Assembly: GCF_003254395.2 (NCBI RefSeq)
Contig: NC_037639.1
Location: 7,451,501-7,515,500, forward strand
Length of the DNA stretch: 64,000 nucleotides
Direction of reading: 5' to 3'
Origin: Apis mellifera
Taxonomy: Eukaryota > Arthropoda > Insecta > Hymenoptera > Apidae
A program made the translations under genes and the position numbers. Shown here piece by piece: positions 1 to 12,089 of the stretch. The notes beneath the pieces are model-generated. The model searched no databases. It was not told where the DNA came from and saw only the letters and a program-made list of their open reading frames with translations. Position 1 is the first letter of the stretch. Every line of letters begins with the position of its first letter.

Positions 1-2373
1 GCTTTGGGGAAATCTTTAAATATTTGTACATCGTCGTTATAAATCTTCGCAATTGAAATTCTCAACGTTATAACGAATATACCAGGCCGGGTTTTGCATC
101 ACGTTACGATGTGTATATATCCGAGAAAAAGTTGCTCCAATCTTTTCCCCCATTCACAAATTGACCCACATCTGAAATTGAGCAAAATCTAGAAGCAAAA
201 ATTAAAATAGCTTGAATTTTATAGAACGACTCGAGGGGAGGGAACGAAGGGAGGTTGTTTCAAAGAGCGTCGAAAATAGAAGAACATCATGACATTTTTA
301 AACAAGTTTCCCGTTTCCCGTTGCATTAATTATTATCAAGTACAACGAGTTATAGAAATTATACAAATTTCTATAATTATTCCTGTATCTATCGAGAATT
401 CAACGATTCGACGAATTTGTAATCTTTTAACGCGCATCGTTTACATGCATGATTTGCACGAGCAACAGACGGATTATTTCATTAATTCACAAACATCGGG
501 ATTGAACGATAAAACGACGTTTATTATACTATAATATTTAAAGATATTTAACTTGGCGTAATTGGTAATATTAACATGTTTTTCACGCGCATCGCGCAAT
601 TCATAATTTCGAAATAACTGTCCCCGTATTATCTCTCCTATAATTGCTCGATACGAACAACACGATTTCGGGGGAATAAATTTCTACGCGTTTAAACGAT
701 TGTAATTTTCCAAGAAAATTAAAATTTCCAATTACGAATTGCGGAAACGTGATCTATATAAAATCTCCCTTCTCCTCTCCTCTTCAAATTTCATCAATAA
801 TTCGTCAAATTTTGAGTTTCAAACGTTCATTGAAAAAAAAAGAAGAAGAAGAGGGGACGCGAATCCGAATCCAAACCTCGAATTCTCGTTCCCTCCATCG
901 ATTCTCGCAGGAAAAAATCAGGAATTAAAATCAGAGGTCGCGTTTGCAGAGACAGGGATCGGTTTACGCTGCGTCTGAAAAAAAAAAAGAAAATCTTTGA
1001 AAATTATGGGAGGGGGGGAAAAAAGCCACACGCGTGGAGAATCTCGAGAGACTGGTTCTCGAAACGGTACGAAACGCGGGGCTTTCGAAATGGAAACGAG
1101 TACGAAATACCGTATGCCATTAACGGTTATCGGAATGGCCGTCGAAAAAAGTTCCATATCCCGGGGCGCGGGTGCGGGACAAGCGGCTTTATGAACGAGA
1201 TTTCATTTCCCGAGAAAACACCGCCAATACGCGGGCTTAGAGAGGCGGACCGATTTATTCTCGGACGGATTCAAGCCGACCAATTCGTCCCCCGCTTTGC
1301 CAGGGAATTAGAATCCCCTATCGTGACAGACCGATTAAACGGTTTATCTCTATCCTCCGCGACGAATTTGGAGAACCGAATTTTTCATCGGCCGCATAGG
1401 ATTGTCTTTGCGACATTCGAGAACGATATGGATTATGATTTTGATAGTGATTCGATGGGCATGGTGTTTTTCGTTCTTTGCCTCCCTCTTCGTCGCTTCT
1501 CTTTCGAGAGATGGTCGGTTTTTGGAAAAAGATTAAAGAATTTAGCGATAGTTTGAATCGTGCATCGTGATAGGTGAGATTGTTATTATCGAGAAAGAGA
1601 GAGGCAAACTCTAAAATAAAGAAAGTCGAGATTCTGATATATTCCAAATGAAATTGAAAAATTAATCAATTACCAAGTAAGATTCTCCTCGAACTTTCTC
1701 GCCACAAATTTTCAGATCTAAATCGAAACAAACGCATATAGCCGATGAAGATACACCATCGAGACGCGACGAATGAATCGCGGAGCAGAGTTTAATTGGC
1801 CAACGAATTTAAACTTCAACCTCCGCTTGGCGGAGGTCGATCGTGAAAAGGAGGAATGAAACGAAACACGGCGAGAGGTTCGAGGGAGTAATATAAACGG
1901 GAAGAGAGAATCGCCCCCGAAACTCGTAACGAAAGACAAAGTAAACGGAAAAGTTTAGGAGAGAGAAGAAGAATAGATTCGAGTTCGCTCAGAGAGCCAG
2001 TCACGCACGTCTCGCGTGTTAATCATCCTGACTTATGTGCTGCGGCAGAGCCTGTATCGCCTCGATCGTGATAAACGTTCGATGCCCTCCGCTCGAAAAA
2101 ATGAGGAGAACGAGGGCGTACGAAGCTGGGAATTAATATTTGTAACCGCGTGGCAGGATTGACTTCGAAATTGCTCTGGTTTCTCTTCCTTCTCTCGCCT
2201 ATCTATGTATATCCTTTTTCTTTGGGTCTCTCACTTTCTCCTCTCACTTCTTTCGAACTTCGTTTTTCCATGTCCTCCAACTTTCTCCATCGAGGAGAAT
2301 GATTTAGGGGTTGTAAATCTTGGCACAAACGGAAGGATTACGTTCGATACGAGGATAATTGGCGAGCTCGATA

Positions 2374-2395
2374 CGTTGGCCTATCGTTGGCCTAT
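2374..2395. repeat. 11-bp perfect tandem duplication
   Basis: CGTTGGCCTAT occurs twice head to tail (2374-2384 and 2385-2395). Confidence 0.9.
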
Positions 2396-2634
2396 CCTTG
2401 AAAGCTTTGCCGGAGTTTCCGTTCTCCTGTTGGCTCCTTCCACCCTTCCACACCGACGTCAGAGGATCGGCGATTAATCTAACCACGGAGGTTAGACCCG
2501 TTCCACCGCGAAGATCGTTTAGACGAGATGGCGTCGAGAAGTAGACGAATTGCCGGCCGGAAATCTGAATCGAACTAACCGAAAGTTTCGAACCTTTAAA
2601 ATATTGCCATACTTCGCAACTGTGGATGAGATCT

Positions 2635-2665
2635 CTCCTCCTCCTCCTCCTCCTCCTCTCCTCCC
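2635..2665. repeat. (CTC)n microsatellite
   Basis: CTC units run from 2635 to 2665 with one slip near the end. Confidence 0.9.
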
Positions 2666-3098
2666 AAAGCGAGGCCAACTTTGATCTTTGATATTATACG
2701 ATGCGACTCGATCCTTTCGGATTCTTTCCCCTCCGATATAGATCCAATAAGAAGTGGCGCGATTTGAAATATTATTCTTAGGATAGTTGTTCCTTTCGTT
2801 CCAATGAGATATACGTTCTTGTGGTCAATTAGAATCGTGTAATTATACGTGATAAATTCTCCAGGATGTAAGGAGGTCTGTAAAAATAAAAAGAAAAGAA
2901 ACAGATTATTTTAAAAAAAGATTATTTTAATACGGAGTAATTTCTAATTTCCGAATTCCCTTTCTGCAGAGCGGAAAGAAGCGAGGCAAACATTTTGCGG
3001 TTCCATCGCGTCGCTCTTCAATTTCTTTCCCGTCGAGTGGCCCCGACGTGTTCGAAATTTGTCAGAAAGAGGTGAAAGAAAAAAGAAGAGAGGGGGGC

Positions 3099-3143
3099 AA
3101 AAAAAAAGGAAAAAAGGAAAGAAAAAGAGAGGGGAAAAAAAAA
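3099..3143. repeat. 45-nt homopurine tract
   Basis: An uninterrupted A/G tract with long A runs. A second purine stretch (3074-3097) precedes it, separated by a single C. Confidence 0.9.
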
Positions 3144-4269
3144 CGCAGACGCGCGCGTACACACGAGGGAAAGAGCGGGAAAATTGGTTGGCAACAACGA
3201 ATCCATTTTCCAAACCGTTGAGAACGGGTCCATGCCGGCCTCCAGAAGCGAAACTGTTGCAGTATGGCCGATGAACTTTAACGCTCGGCCGGACAACAAT
3301 AAAGGCGCTTTTATCGGGCAATTTTTAGGGGAATGGCTTGGGAGGCCGAGCGGATCCTCGGCCGTGCAAACGGCTAACCATTAAAATATTAGCGCCAGTT
3401 AATACTTTATAATCTTCGATGTCACGTGAAATTCGAGGGGGGGGGAGGAGGAGGGGATCGTGAATGTTTTAAATCTCGAAACCGGTATCGGCACCGTGCA
3501 AGATCGTCGCACACTGGATTTTATCGCGGCCACCGCATGGAAATATTCCCCCGAATTTTCGGATAAATCTGGCCGTTTTAGGGGAGATTTATATCGGGTG
3601 TTTAAACCGGTTCCTCGAAAATTTAGAAGCGCGCGGTATCGATCGAAATGAATGGAGAAACGTTTATCGTTGCCGCGGATTCGAGGATAAATTGTACTTT
3701 AGTTGTTGGTTAAACAAATGGGGGGAGATTATTTTCTTCGATATTTATCCAAACATTTTAAATGGCGTATAAATCAAGGCGTATGTATGCCCTTTGTTGC
3801 GAGTAGTTGGCATCTTCTTTTTTCCTTTTTTTTTTACCGATTGGCAATTATTTTTATCGCGCACGTTGAATTGCATCGCAGCAAAAATTAGATGCATTTT
3901 AATAGAGAAAGAAACGAAGAGAATAATCTAGAGATATTAAATCTATTTCCTGGAAAATATTAGCATTCCTTTTATTATTATTCTTCGATTGTTCTCCAAT
4001 CAATTCGATCGACAATATCGTTAAATAAAATTGATTTGTTGTTCTTGAAAAATGAAAATTCTTCTTTCATTTCCAAAATTTTTATATATCTCGAATTTTG
4101 CAATTGCATTGAAAACACGTGTAAAAAAGGATTTAAAGAAAGAATGACTCGCTTCGCTTGCATCGGATACTTTTTCGAAAAGAAGAAGTTTCCCCTTTGA
4201 TGTAATCTTCGTGATCTTCTTGATTCGTTGGCGCAAAAGTAAAACGACGTTTCGGCACACAAAGACAAT

Positions 4270-4312
4270 AAAAAAGAAGAAAAAAAGAAAAGGAGAAGGA
4301 AAAAAAAGGAGA
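4270..4312. repeat. 43-nt homopurine tract
   Basis: Uninterrupted A/G, mostly AAAAGAAGA-type sequence. Confidence 0.9.
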
Positions 4313-5210
4313 CGGAAACTTTCTGTCAAGCAAATAAACGCGAGAGGATATTTCTACACGGAAGAGAAACTCTCTTTCTCTTTTCGAAAGAGTTAAAAAT
4401 ATTTATCGAGATCAGGAAAAGAGACGGTGAGTTTAATCTTCGCAACGCGCCGAGTATATTTTCGTGTAGCTTCGTATTTACTATTTACTCGAAAACATTC
4501 ACGTCAACGGTAAACAATTTTAGGAAATCCCGACTTTTCAAATTTTGAAACTTCCACGAAAGAAGAATCCGTCTCCTCATCCCCCGTTTTTGTCTCGCTG
4601 CCGATCCGAAGTAAAATTGACGCCTGGCTAATCCAATCGGGCAAAATGTTCAGTTCTTTTTTTTTTTTTCTTTTTCAATAAAAGCTTCTTTCCCCTCTCG
4701 ATTACAATTAACGTGGAAATTTAAATTTTGCTCAATAATCGTTGATACACGATGGCTATAAAGTTAAATAAAAAGGGAATAGAGAATATTGAAATATAGA
4801 AAATTCCTTTAGATCCCCCTTAAGGCGTGCTTATTCAAGCTTATACAATTTGAAAAGAGGCATTGCTTTTCAGGATGCTCGTTCAAAGAATATGTTCATC
4901 TCGTATGTACAACCTTCTGAAATTTATATGAATGTACCTCTCTGAGAGGCCTCTCCTTGATACAGATACAGATATTCAATGAAAAGCTTGGAAATTTTTC
5001 GACTTATCAAGCCCGATTCCTCTAGACCATCGAACATTCTTCTCGTCAGAGATTTTGTTCCACGTCTAAGATAGATACTTGGAAATCTGTGTCAAATATC
5101 TCGTACTTAACCCTTCACCGTATCGAGTACCATCATTTAACTTATATTTTAATAAAATTTAGAAAAATTTCCTTTATAAATCAAAAAAACGTCATCGAAT
5201 AACCAATTCT

Positions 5211-5322
5211 GTTCTCTAAAAATTTCCAAAATTTCGCTCTCTGTTCTCTGTTCTCCAAAAATTTCCAAAATTTCGCTCTCTATTCTCTATTCTCTATTCT
5301 CCAAAAATTATCCAAAATTTCG
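5211..5322. repeat. Degenerate minisatellite, three copies
   Basis: A unit of the form TTCTCC-AAAAATTTCC-AAAATTTCG followed by CTCTCT/TTCTCTATTCTC starts at 5211, 5250 and about 5296. Copies 1 and 2 are nearly identical over 32 bases (one C/T change). Copy 3 has an extra TA. The spacer between copies 2 and 3 is itself a (TATTCTC)n expansion. Confidence 0.85.
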
Positions 5323-5477
5323 AGGATCGACACGAGAGGAAAAAAAAGAAAAAATATTAATTCTTTTCGATTATTCAACTTCCTCCTCCAACGTTCTACG
5401 CGGCTGGTACAATTTTATCGCGGAAGCTGGCTCAAGGGGGAGTAGGAAAAACGGAAATAAGAGGCACGGAAACAAGC

Positions 5478-5502
5478 GGGGGTGGGAGGAAGAGGGAAAG
5501 GG
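5478..5502 (+). other. Canonical G-quadruplex motif
   Basis: Four G runs of at least three on the + (sense) strand: G5 at 5478, G3 at 5484, G3 at 5494, G3 at 5500, with loops of 1, 7 and 3 bases. In the pre-mRNA this would be an RNA quadruplex. Confidence 0.7.
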
Positions 5503-6691
5503 TGGTGATGAAACGGGAGACAAGATCGTCGAGGCGATACGATGCGAACGACGACTTCGCGGCTTGTGACAAGAAGCCGACTTTTAACTCGTCAACGCCG
5601 CGATGAACGGAAGTGGATGAAGGAGAGAAAGGGAAGGGGGCGGGGGAGAAAAAGTCGGAAGAATAGGCGTCAGGGGGAGGGGGTTGGAGCCGGGGAAGTG
5701 AGATTACGGCAAGGCGGTAAATAACTCCGTTTACTTTGCGTTGTTGCGACGATGCTTCCTTGTTCCCACCGACTTCCCTTCCCCCGCTTCTCGGGGGAAA
5801 GTGGAGAAAACGTGGACGATTGGCGCGAAAAGGTCTCGATTGAGTGTTAATTAAGAAACGCGAGATAAGGAGTAGAAAATTTTTGATGCGAAAAGATGAA
5901 GATTCAAAGAAAATTAACGAACGTTGCTTTCTTCAAATGTGATTCTAAATAGTTTCTTTATGACGACATATTCAATCAATGTAATTCTCATATGCGTTTT
6001 AACGATCAAGTAATTTTCGAATATCATATATAAAATCGAGAAAAATGAAAGAAAATTCGACAAACATTAAAAAGCAACATTTCGTATACACCGATTGTAC
6101 AAAAGAATAATCTTTTACTCGCATTGACCATAAGAAATAATGAAAACTACGCCTTTCCCTTACCACCAATAATTAAATTATAATGTTCACTACTCACGGC
6201 AAAATTTCAAGCGTCCCTTCAAGCAGTCAGAATCGAAATCTTTTCATTCCCCTCCGCTCGAGATGCGCAGGATACGAATCACGAAGAAATAAATTATCCT
6301 TCGTTCGATGATCGAAACGTCGTCCACGACGTCGTCCCCTCGCCGCCGCACCATCGTTAAATAAATTAAAACGTCTCTCCCTGGTTTTCACGCGCAATTT
6401 TCCAGCGTCTCGCGGAAAAACGAGATTCCCCCGACTTGAAAATAGGTGTCGGACCGATATCGACCAAGGTTTCCCTCCCTTTCTCTTCTTCACCGATGAT
6501 GTCAACGGTGATCTATGATCGATTCCCAATACGGACGGGGGCTCGTGAACAATGAATTCACCTTAAGAGCATCAAATGGGCGCAGCACGATGAAAGCCAC
6601 TTCATGGTAATTACATCGGCGATCCCCCCGATCATCTGGAAGGCGTTAAAGCGCGAATGAAATCAGCCGGGAACACTGGAGGGGGAGGAGT

Positions 6692-6733
6692 GGGAAGGAG
6701 GGAGAGGGAGGGAGAGAGAGAGAGAGAAAAAAA
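6692..6733. repeat. (GA)n within a 42-nt purine tract
   Basis: GGGA-type units pass into a run of GA dinucleotides (about 6712-6726) and then a seven-A tail. Confidence 0.9.
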
Positions 6734-7263
6734 CGATAGGGTTTACAGCTCAACGCCACCCCGTAGCGACGGTGGATGATGGATCGGTTCGTGCTGGAAT
6801 AACGGCGTTCCGTCCTAACAGCCATTTCGTAATTACACCGGCAGTGATTCGCTTGCCTTCATCTTAGCTATCGGGGGCCCATCAATAATCTTTCCACGTT
6901 CTTTCCATCTTCCCTCCGTTCCGACGTAAAACGTGTCGCGTTATATATACGTATTTGTATAGCACGAAGGAAAAGAAATCGAACCGTCCACGCGCACGTC
7001 TTCTTATCGAGTGATTTCGTAAGCGGAAATTTGCGCGTATAAATATTGTTATTGTAAACGGATTAAATTTCGTGCGTGCGTGTACAGTATATAATACGCT
7101 TAATACGGTACGGTAAAAGTATAAACAAAATGGATCGACTCGTTTCTCGTGTTTACAATTTAAGCGAGTATTATTACGTCGTTTCTTTTAACCTCGAATA
7201 ATACGTACAATATCTTACGCGAAATATCGTACAAATATTTCTCGTGTACAGAAATATTCTCAC

Positions 7264-7292
7264 ACTTTTTAGTAGTACTTTTTAGTAGTACT
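7264..7292. repeat. 13-bp perfect tandem duplication
   Basis: ACTTTTTAGTAGT is present at 7264-7276 and 7277-7289, followed by the first three bases of a third copy. Confidence 0.9.
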
Positions 7293-7620
7293 CCACTTTA
7301 GAGATTTTTTTACAATATGTATTTAACAATAATTTTCATTCCATTTCTCGAAAGTGAAGTAGCATAAGAAGAATCCTTTCGAGGAGAACGTGTGTATCTT
7401 CTGTTAAATAATTTCACAGGCGAAAATGTACAATATCGTAGCAATATATTTTATTAACACGCACTCCAAACGCACTTCTCACTATCAAGATCTTCTTTTT
7501 ATCTTCTCTGCCAATACACGTGTTTCCTTACACGCACGACACATAATCTTCTAAAGTATCATCGCATTCGAAATTCTCACGTATTCCCAGAATCATTTTT
7601 ACACATCCGTTCTTGCAATA

Positions 7621-7646
7621 ACACACACACACATATATACATATAC
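7621..7646. repeat. (AC)n-(AT)n alternating tract
   Basis: 26 bases of strict purine-pyrimidine alternation: an (AC) run passing into ATATAC units. Confidence 0.85.
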
Positions 7647-9234
7647 CAATAATCTTTTCTTTCCATCTCTTTCCATCTCTTTCTCTCATAGAGTTTCTCG
7701 GCAAGAAAGTAAAATAAGCAGAGCCATCCACGAAAAAGCATGTAGCACCTTCTCTTTCGATGATTTTTTGAAGAAGAAACCCGTTGCGTGCGTACGCAAG
7801 TTTTCCGCGCGACACCAGGATCTATCTGGGATCTTAGGGGAAGGCGAGGCTTTTAGGGGATATTACATACCTCTTCGAAGGATATTAAATTCTGAGATTT
7901 GCCTCGACCTCTTCTATCCGTCGTCCCCCCCCTAGAGCGTGTTCGGGGCCGCGATTACCCAGTCCAGCTTCCCCCTCGTCTGGCGTTGCCCTTGTCGGTG
8001 GTGCGGTATCGCGGGAATTGCTGATTGCACCGACGCTTTTGGGAGAAGTTACCGCGGACAGAGCATAATGCCGTAGACGCTTTATGAGACCTGGCCAACC
8101 AAACCCCTCCTCCTTCTTTCGTCGTGAGCTTGTTTTTCGCGTTGCGTCAGTCTCATTTGTAATTAAAGCGACGGTATTAAAATGGTTTCGTCCTCCGCTA
8201 AGGTGGCTGCATCGACTCCCCCCGTCCCCTCTCCTCCCAGATTTCGCTCGCGAAATGAGAAGAGCTTTGGATTTCATAGGAAGCCTCGGCTAGGTTTCTC
8301 GCGAGGAACAAGTTGCTCCTCCGTATTTTCCCTGCTTCTCCCTTTGCCCTTTGCATTTGGAAATAAATTATATCGAAGATTAAGAAGATTTGGTGGTTTC
8401 ATTTTTACGTGGAGAATATTTTTGGAAGAGGGTTGTGTATTATTTGTGTAATTTATAAATCGAGGTGTTCGTTATTATATAACGGAGAATACAACGATAG
8501 AAAATTCTATCGCGTGGATCGAGTGCGTGCTCTCGAATCGAAATATCATTTCGTGGGTTGAATAATGGAGAATTATCCGGGCGGAATTAATTCATGGCCG
8601 TATGGGGATCGTTCCCGATTATTGCACCTCCCTCGGGTACCCCGGAGCCGATTAGGGTTATATTTCCTCTCATATTTAGATCGTAATGATCCGACGAATC
8701 TGAAATTTTATCGTTCCCGTCGTTTCTGTAAAGTGTTACGACGTCGTTGATACCGGGCTTAAATACCCTCGATCCTCGATCGGTGATCGGAATTTGCATT
8801 CTTTATGTGAAATATAATAACAGCAGTTCGCCAAATTTTCAGCTTCACCCCCTTTTTTTTTTTTTATTTCTTTTTCATCGAATATTTCGATTCAATAATT
8901 CGATTCGAAAAAGAACTGAATATTTAAAAAGAAATATTATTAATTGGAATAGAAAAGAAAAACTTATTATTATTTTCATTGAAATCCGATGATTCAACGA
9001 GACGTCTTCCTGAAAAAAGAATTAACAAATTATTAGAAAGACAGATACAAACACGCGAATCGGTAATACGCTATTCTCGGTTTCATATCATGACTAGAGG
9101 AGGTAACTAGATAGAGGACACGCATAACAGAGGAAACTAATTACTGGGTTACAAAGGATACGCGTTGTCATTCTGATTGTCACTCTATCCGGAAACGTCA
9201 GCCTCCCCCTCATTCGGGAGTCCTTCTCTTCAAC

Positions 9235-9249
9235 TATATATATATATAT
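9235..9249. repeat. (TA)n microsatellite
   Basis: Uninterrupted TA dinucleotides, flanked by CT-rich sequence. Confidence 0.85.
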
Positions 9250-9457
9250 CTCTCTCGCCGTGCACGCAGTCCGCTCTCGTGCATTTATTATCACGGCTTC
9301 TGTTCGCGTCCGTATGATTAATTGCCCACCGTTTCTTCAGGATGACTTTGCTACGAGAGAGGCACGACATCGTTGGATATCGATTTAAGTCGTTGACGTT
9401 ACCCTCGCCACCTTGTGTACCGCGGCTTACGACCGCGGAGGAGAGGAACGAAAATGG

Positions 9458-9529
9458 TTTTTTTTTCCCTCCTCCTCCTTCTCCTTCTCCTTCTCCTTCT
9501 CCTTCTCCTTCTCCTCCTCTTTCCTTTTC
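9458..9529. repeat. 72-nt homopyrimidine tract with (CTCCTT)n
   Basis: A pure C/T run, the longest I found in the window. It begins with a T run, passes through CCT units, then about six CTCCTT hexamers (9481 onward), and ends in TTTCCTTTTC. The complementary strand is pure A/G, a classic triplex (H-DNA) candidate. Confidence 0.92.
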
Positions 9530-10502
9530 AACGACGAAAATTCGCTGCGGATGACGAGGACATTAGTTATGTTTTTCGATAACGGCTCGTCGCTGGAATA
9601 AATTACAGTTTGCGAGATCGGGTCGGGTATTAAACTACGTTTCGCAAGAGTGACGTAAAGAAGTCGGTAAGTGCGAGCGATGGTGATGATGATGATCGTG
9701 TGACGGAGATATTTTAAATAATTTTTTAACCTGTTACCTCTTAGGAAATTCTCAGGCGTTGAATTTATCGATGGGCAAACAAATTTGTTCCTCTTCTTCG
9801 AGAAAGATATTTCTTCAATTTTTTCTTGTCGTCGATGCAACGAAATCTTAATTAAACGTAACTTCGTTTTTAATTGTGCACACACGAACTAGGCACGCCT
9901 CGTTCTTCACCGGATACCTCCTCGTGACTAATGAACGTGAAATTAAACAGACTTCTTGAGATCGTAACGATAGGCGTAACGAATGTGTCGCATAAGCTTG
10001 GTGTATACACACAGAACGAAGACAAAAATACGCTCCGTTCTAGGAAAATGACTACGTGGCTTCTTTTTGTTATTTAATCCTTGTTTACTAACCGAGTCGC
10101 CGTACCACGCGTGACTAATTCAAGTTAAACCATTTAACCTCCTATCTCGTTTCATATCTTGGCTGTGAATTTTATTTTATCCAATTTATACGATTCACAA
10201 TTCATACTGTTACATCGAGACACAATTGAAAAATTCGTATCCGGACTTAAAAATTAACTCAAATCCTTCCAAAAACCCTCCAAGTCATTTTACCATTGCC
10301 ACGGCTATTACCGTCTCCAAGGCTAATCCGTGATTCAACACGAAGATTCGAGAATTCCTTCCCCTTCCCCCGCTTGCACAACAAAGAGGAGCGAATTCGA
10401 CTCGCCTTTGTTTCCCGCAATTCCGCCAACAACTATCTCTCCGTCCACCTAGCACATCGGCACTAACTTTATTACCGGCACGCGGGTGGATATTTTCAAG
10501 GG

Positions 10503-10520
10503 CCCCTCCCCCCCCCCCCC
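10503..10520 (-). other. C-run G-quadruplex/i-motif site
   Basis: C4, T, then 13 consecutive C on the + strand. The complementary G run can form a quadruplex with one-base loops. Long C runs are also prone to assembly length error. Confidence 0.7.
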
Positions 10521-11220
10521 TCCTCTGGTTCCGTCCTCGAAAAGTCGTTTTAAGCTTTCGCCTATTTGCACCTTTTAACTCGTGCAACCACACCGACCAT
10601 TTAACCGTACGGCACGCCTTTTAACCAGATAGTAGCAGCTTGTCTCCTGGTTAGGACTAGCAACCCTTTTGAAATTATCCCTTTTCTCCTTCTTTTCCTC
10701 CTTCTCTTCCACCCAAGAGCTAAGCACCACCGAGTGCTTTCCTCCCGTATCTCGCGTATCACACCCTTTCACACCTTTATCTTTATTTTCTGTTTCTCCC
10801 TCCCTCCCTCCCTCCCACGGGACGATGGGTTGAACGTTAATGTAATACGCAAGGTCTAGCGGCGTTAACTTATACAGTGTGTCCGAGGATTACCGCGTCG
10901 TTGCTTATCTGCGCCCGCCAGCTTCGTGTTGGTATACCACGACCACCGGCCCCGCCTCCGGAGATATGCACGTTTCAATTTATTACACGCTGCAGACAGA
11001 CTCGAATTCCCACGTATAGTATATACATACCTTTCCTCCTCCGTCCCTTGAATATTTCAGATTTCCGTCCCGGCATCGCCCTCCTGTAAACTAGACTCGA
11101 GTTGGTCGCCTTTTGTCACGTAGCCGGGCATAAATCTCGGCCACTGTTTCGCGCGGCCGCACGGGGAGGGCGGAACGAATAATACGCGGGGTCCCCCCCT
11201 CTCTCGATATTAATAGGAGG

Positions 11221-11237
11221 CTACGTGGCTACGTGGC
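11221..11237. repeat. 8-bp tandem duplication
   Basis: CTACGTGG occurs twice in direct succession in a CpG-rich context. Confidence 0.8.
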
Positions 11238-12071
11238 GAATTTTAAATCGTCAACGAGGTGTCGTAACGAGGTCGATTTCCAGAGGACAGACAGGGGAAA
11301 AATTCTCTCCCTCTTCCTCGCGGTGTAAAAATGGAAGTACGTGTTGAAGATACGCGTTTTAAATTGAGTTTTGTGATTACGATTCGAATGTCTGTGTCGT
11401 GTTGAGTTTCAAATCGGTTGATGGAAACCTCTATTTAGTAAAGAATTTAGTAAAGTCTTCGGCCAATTTAAAATTCGTGAAAATAATATCCTGTTCCAGA
11501 ATTCTTTTTAGAAAGAAGTACACGGTGTTCTCCGTTAATCGAAGATAACGAGGCGTATATCGTGGAAACGCAGGAGGTGTTGGAGGCAAATCGATAATCA
11601 AGGTTCGTTCCGCTCTCGCAACTCTCGTATCGAAAATCGAGCGTTGGACACGGGAGGAAATGTAGGTTGACGAAAGAGAAACAGTGGCCGTGGGGCGAGA
11701 TTGAACAAGATAGACGGGCGACGTCGAAAGAAAGGGAGGAGGAGGAGGGTTGTTGGAAGGCGATTTCGTCGCGAGGAGTTCGATAACGAAGATGATTGAA
11801 AGTACGATTGGTGGCAACGGTAACCGCGTTAACGGGGTAATAATAACCAATCTCGAGGCGATTTCCTCTCGGCCCGATCAATCAGAAGACGCGCCCTCAT
11901 TTCCGCCCCTGGACCCTTCGCGTGCCTTCCACGCGAGTAATCGAATTTTTCACCGGCTCGTTTTCAAATCTCGAAACTCTTCCTCCTCGTCCACGATGGA
12001 AACGCCCACCGATCACGTGTAACGCAGCCTTTGCTTTTCTTCATTTTCTGTCAACCGCAATCTACGGGGTT

Positions 12072-12089
12072 TATATATATATATATATA
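12072..12089. repeat. (TA)n microsatellite
   Basis: Nine TA units. Confidence 0.9.

Larger units (their letters stand above)
1..5210. other. Intronic stretch, no gene recognised
   Basis: AT-rich from 1 to about 800, CpG-richer around 1020-1400 and 3180-3700, AT-rich again after 3900. Contains an 11-bp tandem duplication (2374-2395), a (CTC)n run (2635-2665), purine tracts at 3099-3143 and 4270-4312, and nine consecutive G at 3437-3445. Open frames in this part are short, overlap on both strands and have low-complexity translations. Confidence 0.6.
5323..9457. other. Intronic stretch, no gene recognised
   Basis: Purine/G-rich to 5720 (G-quadruplex motif at 5478-5502 and further G runs at 5636-5695), then AT-rich to 6230. 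A (GA)n-containing purine tract lies at 6692-6733. The 7880-8300 part is CpG-rich and stop-poor on both strands; translations show no domain. Confidence 0.6.

Noticed and set aside
3059..3274. Lys/Arg-rich open frame
   Set aside because: It is only the translation of homopurine tracts (AAA/AGA/GGA codons).
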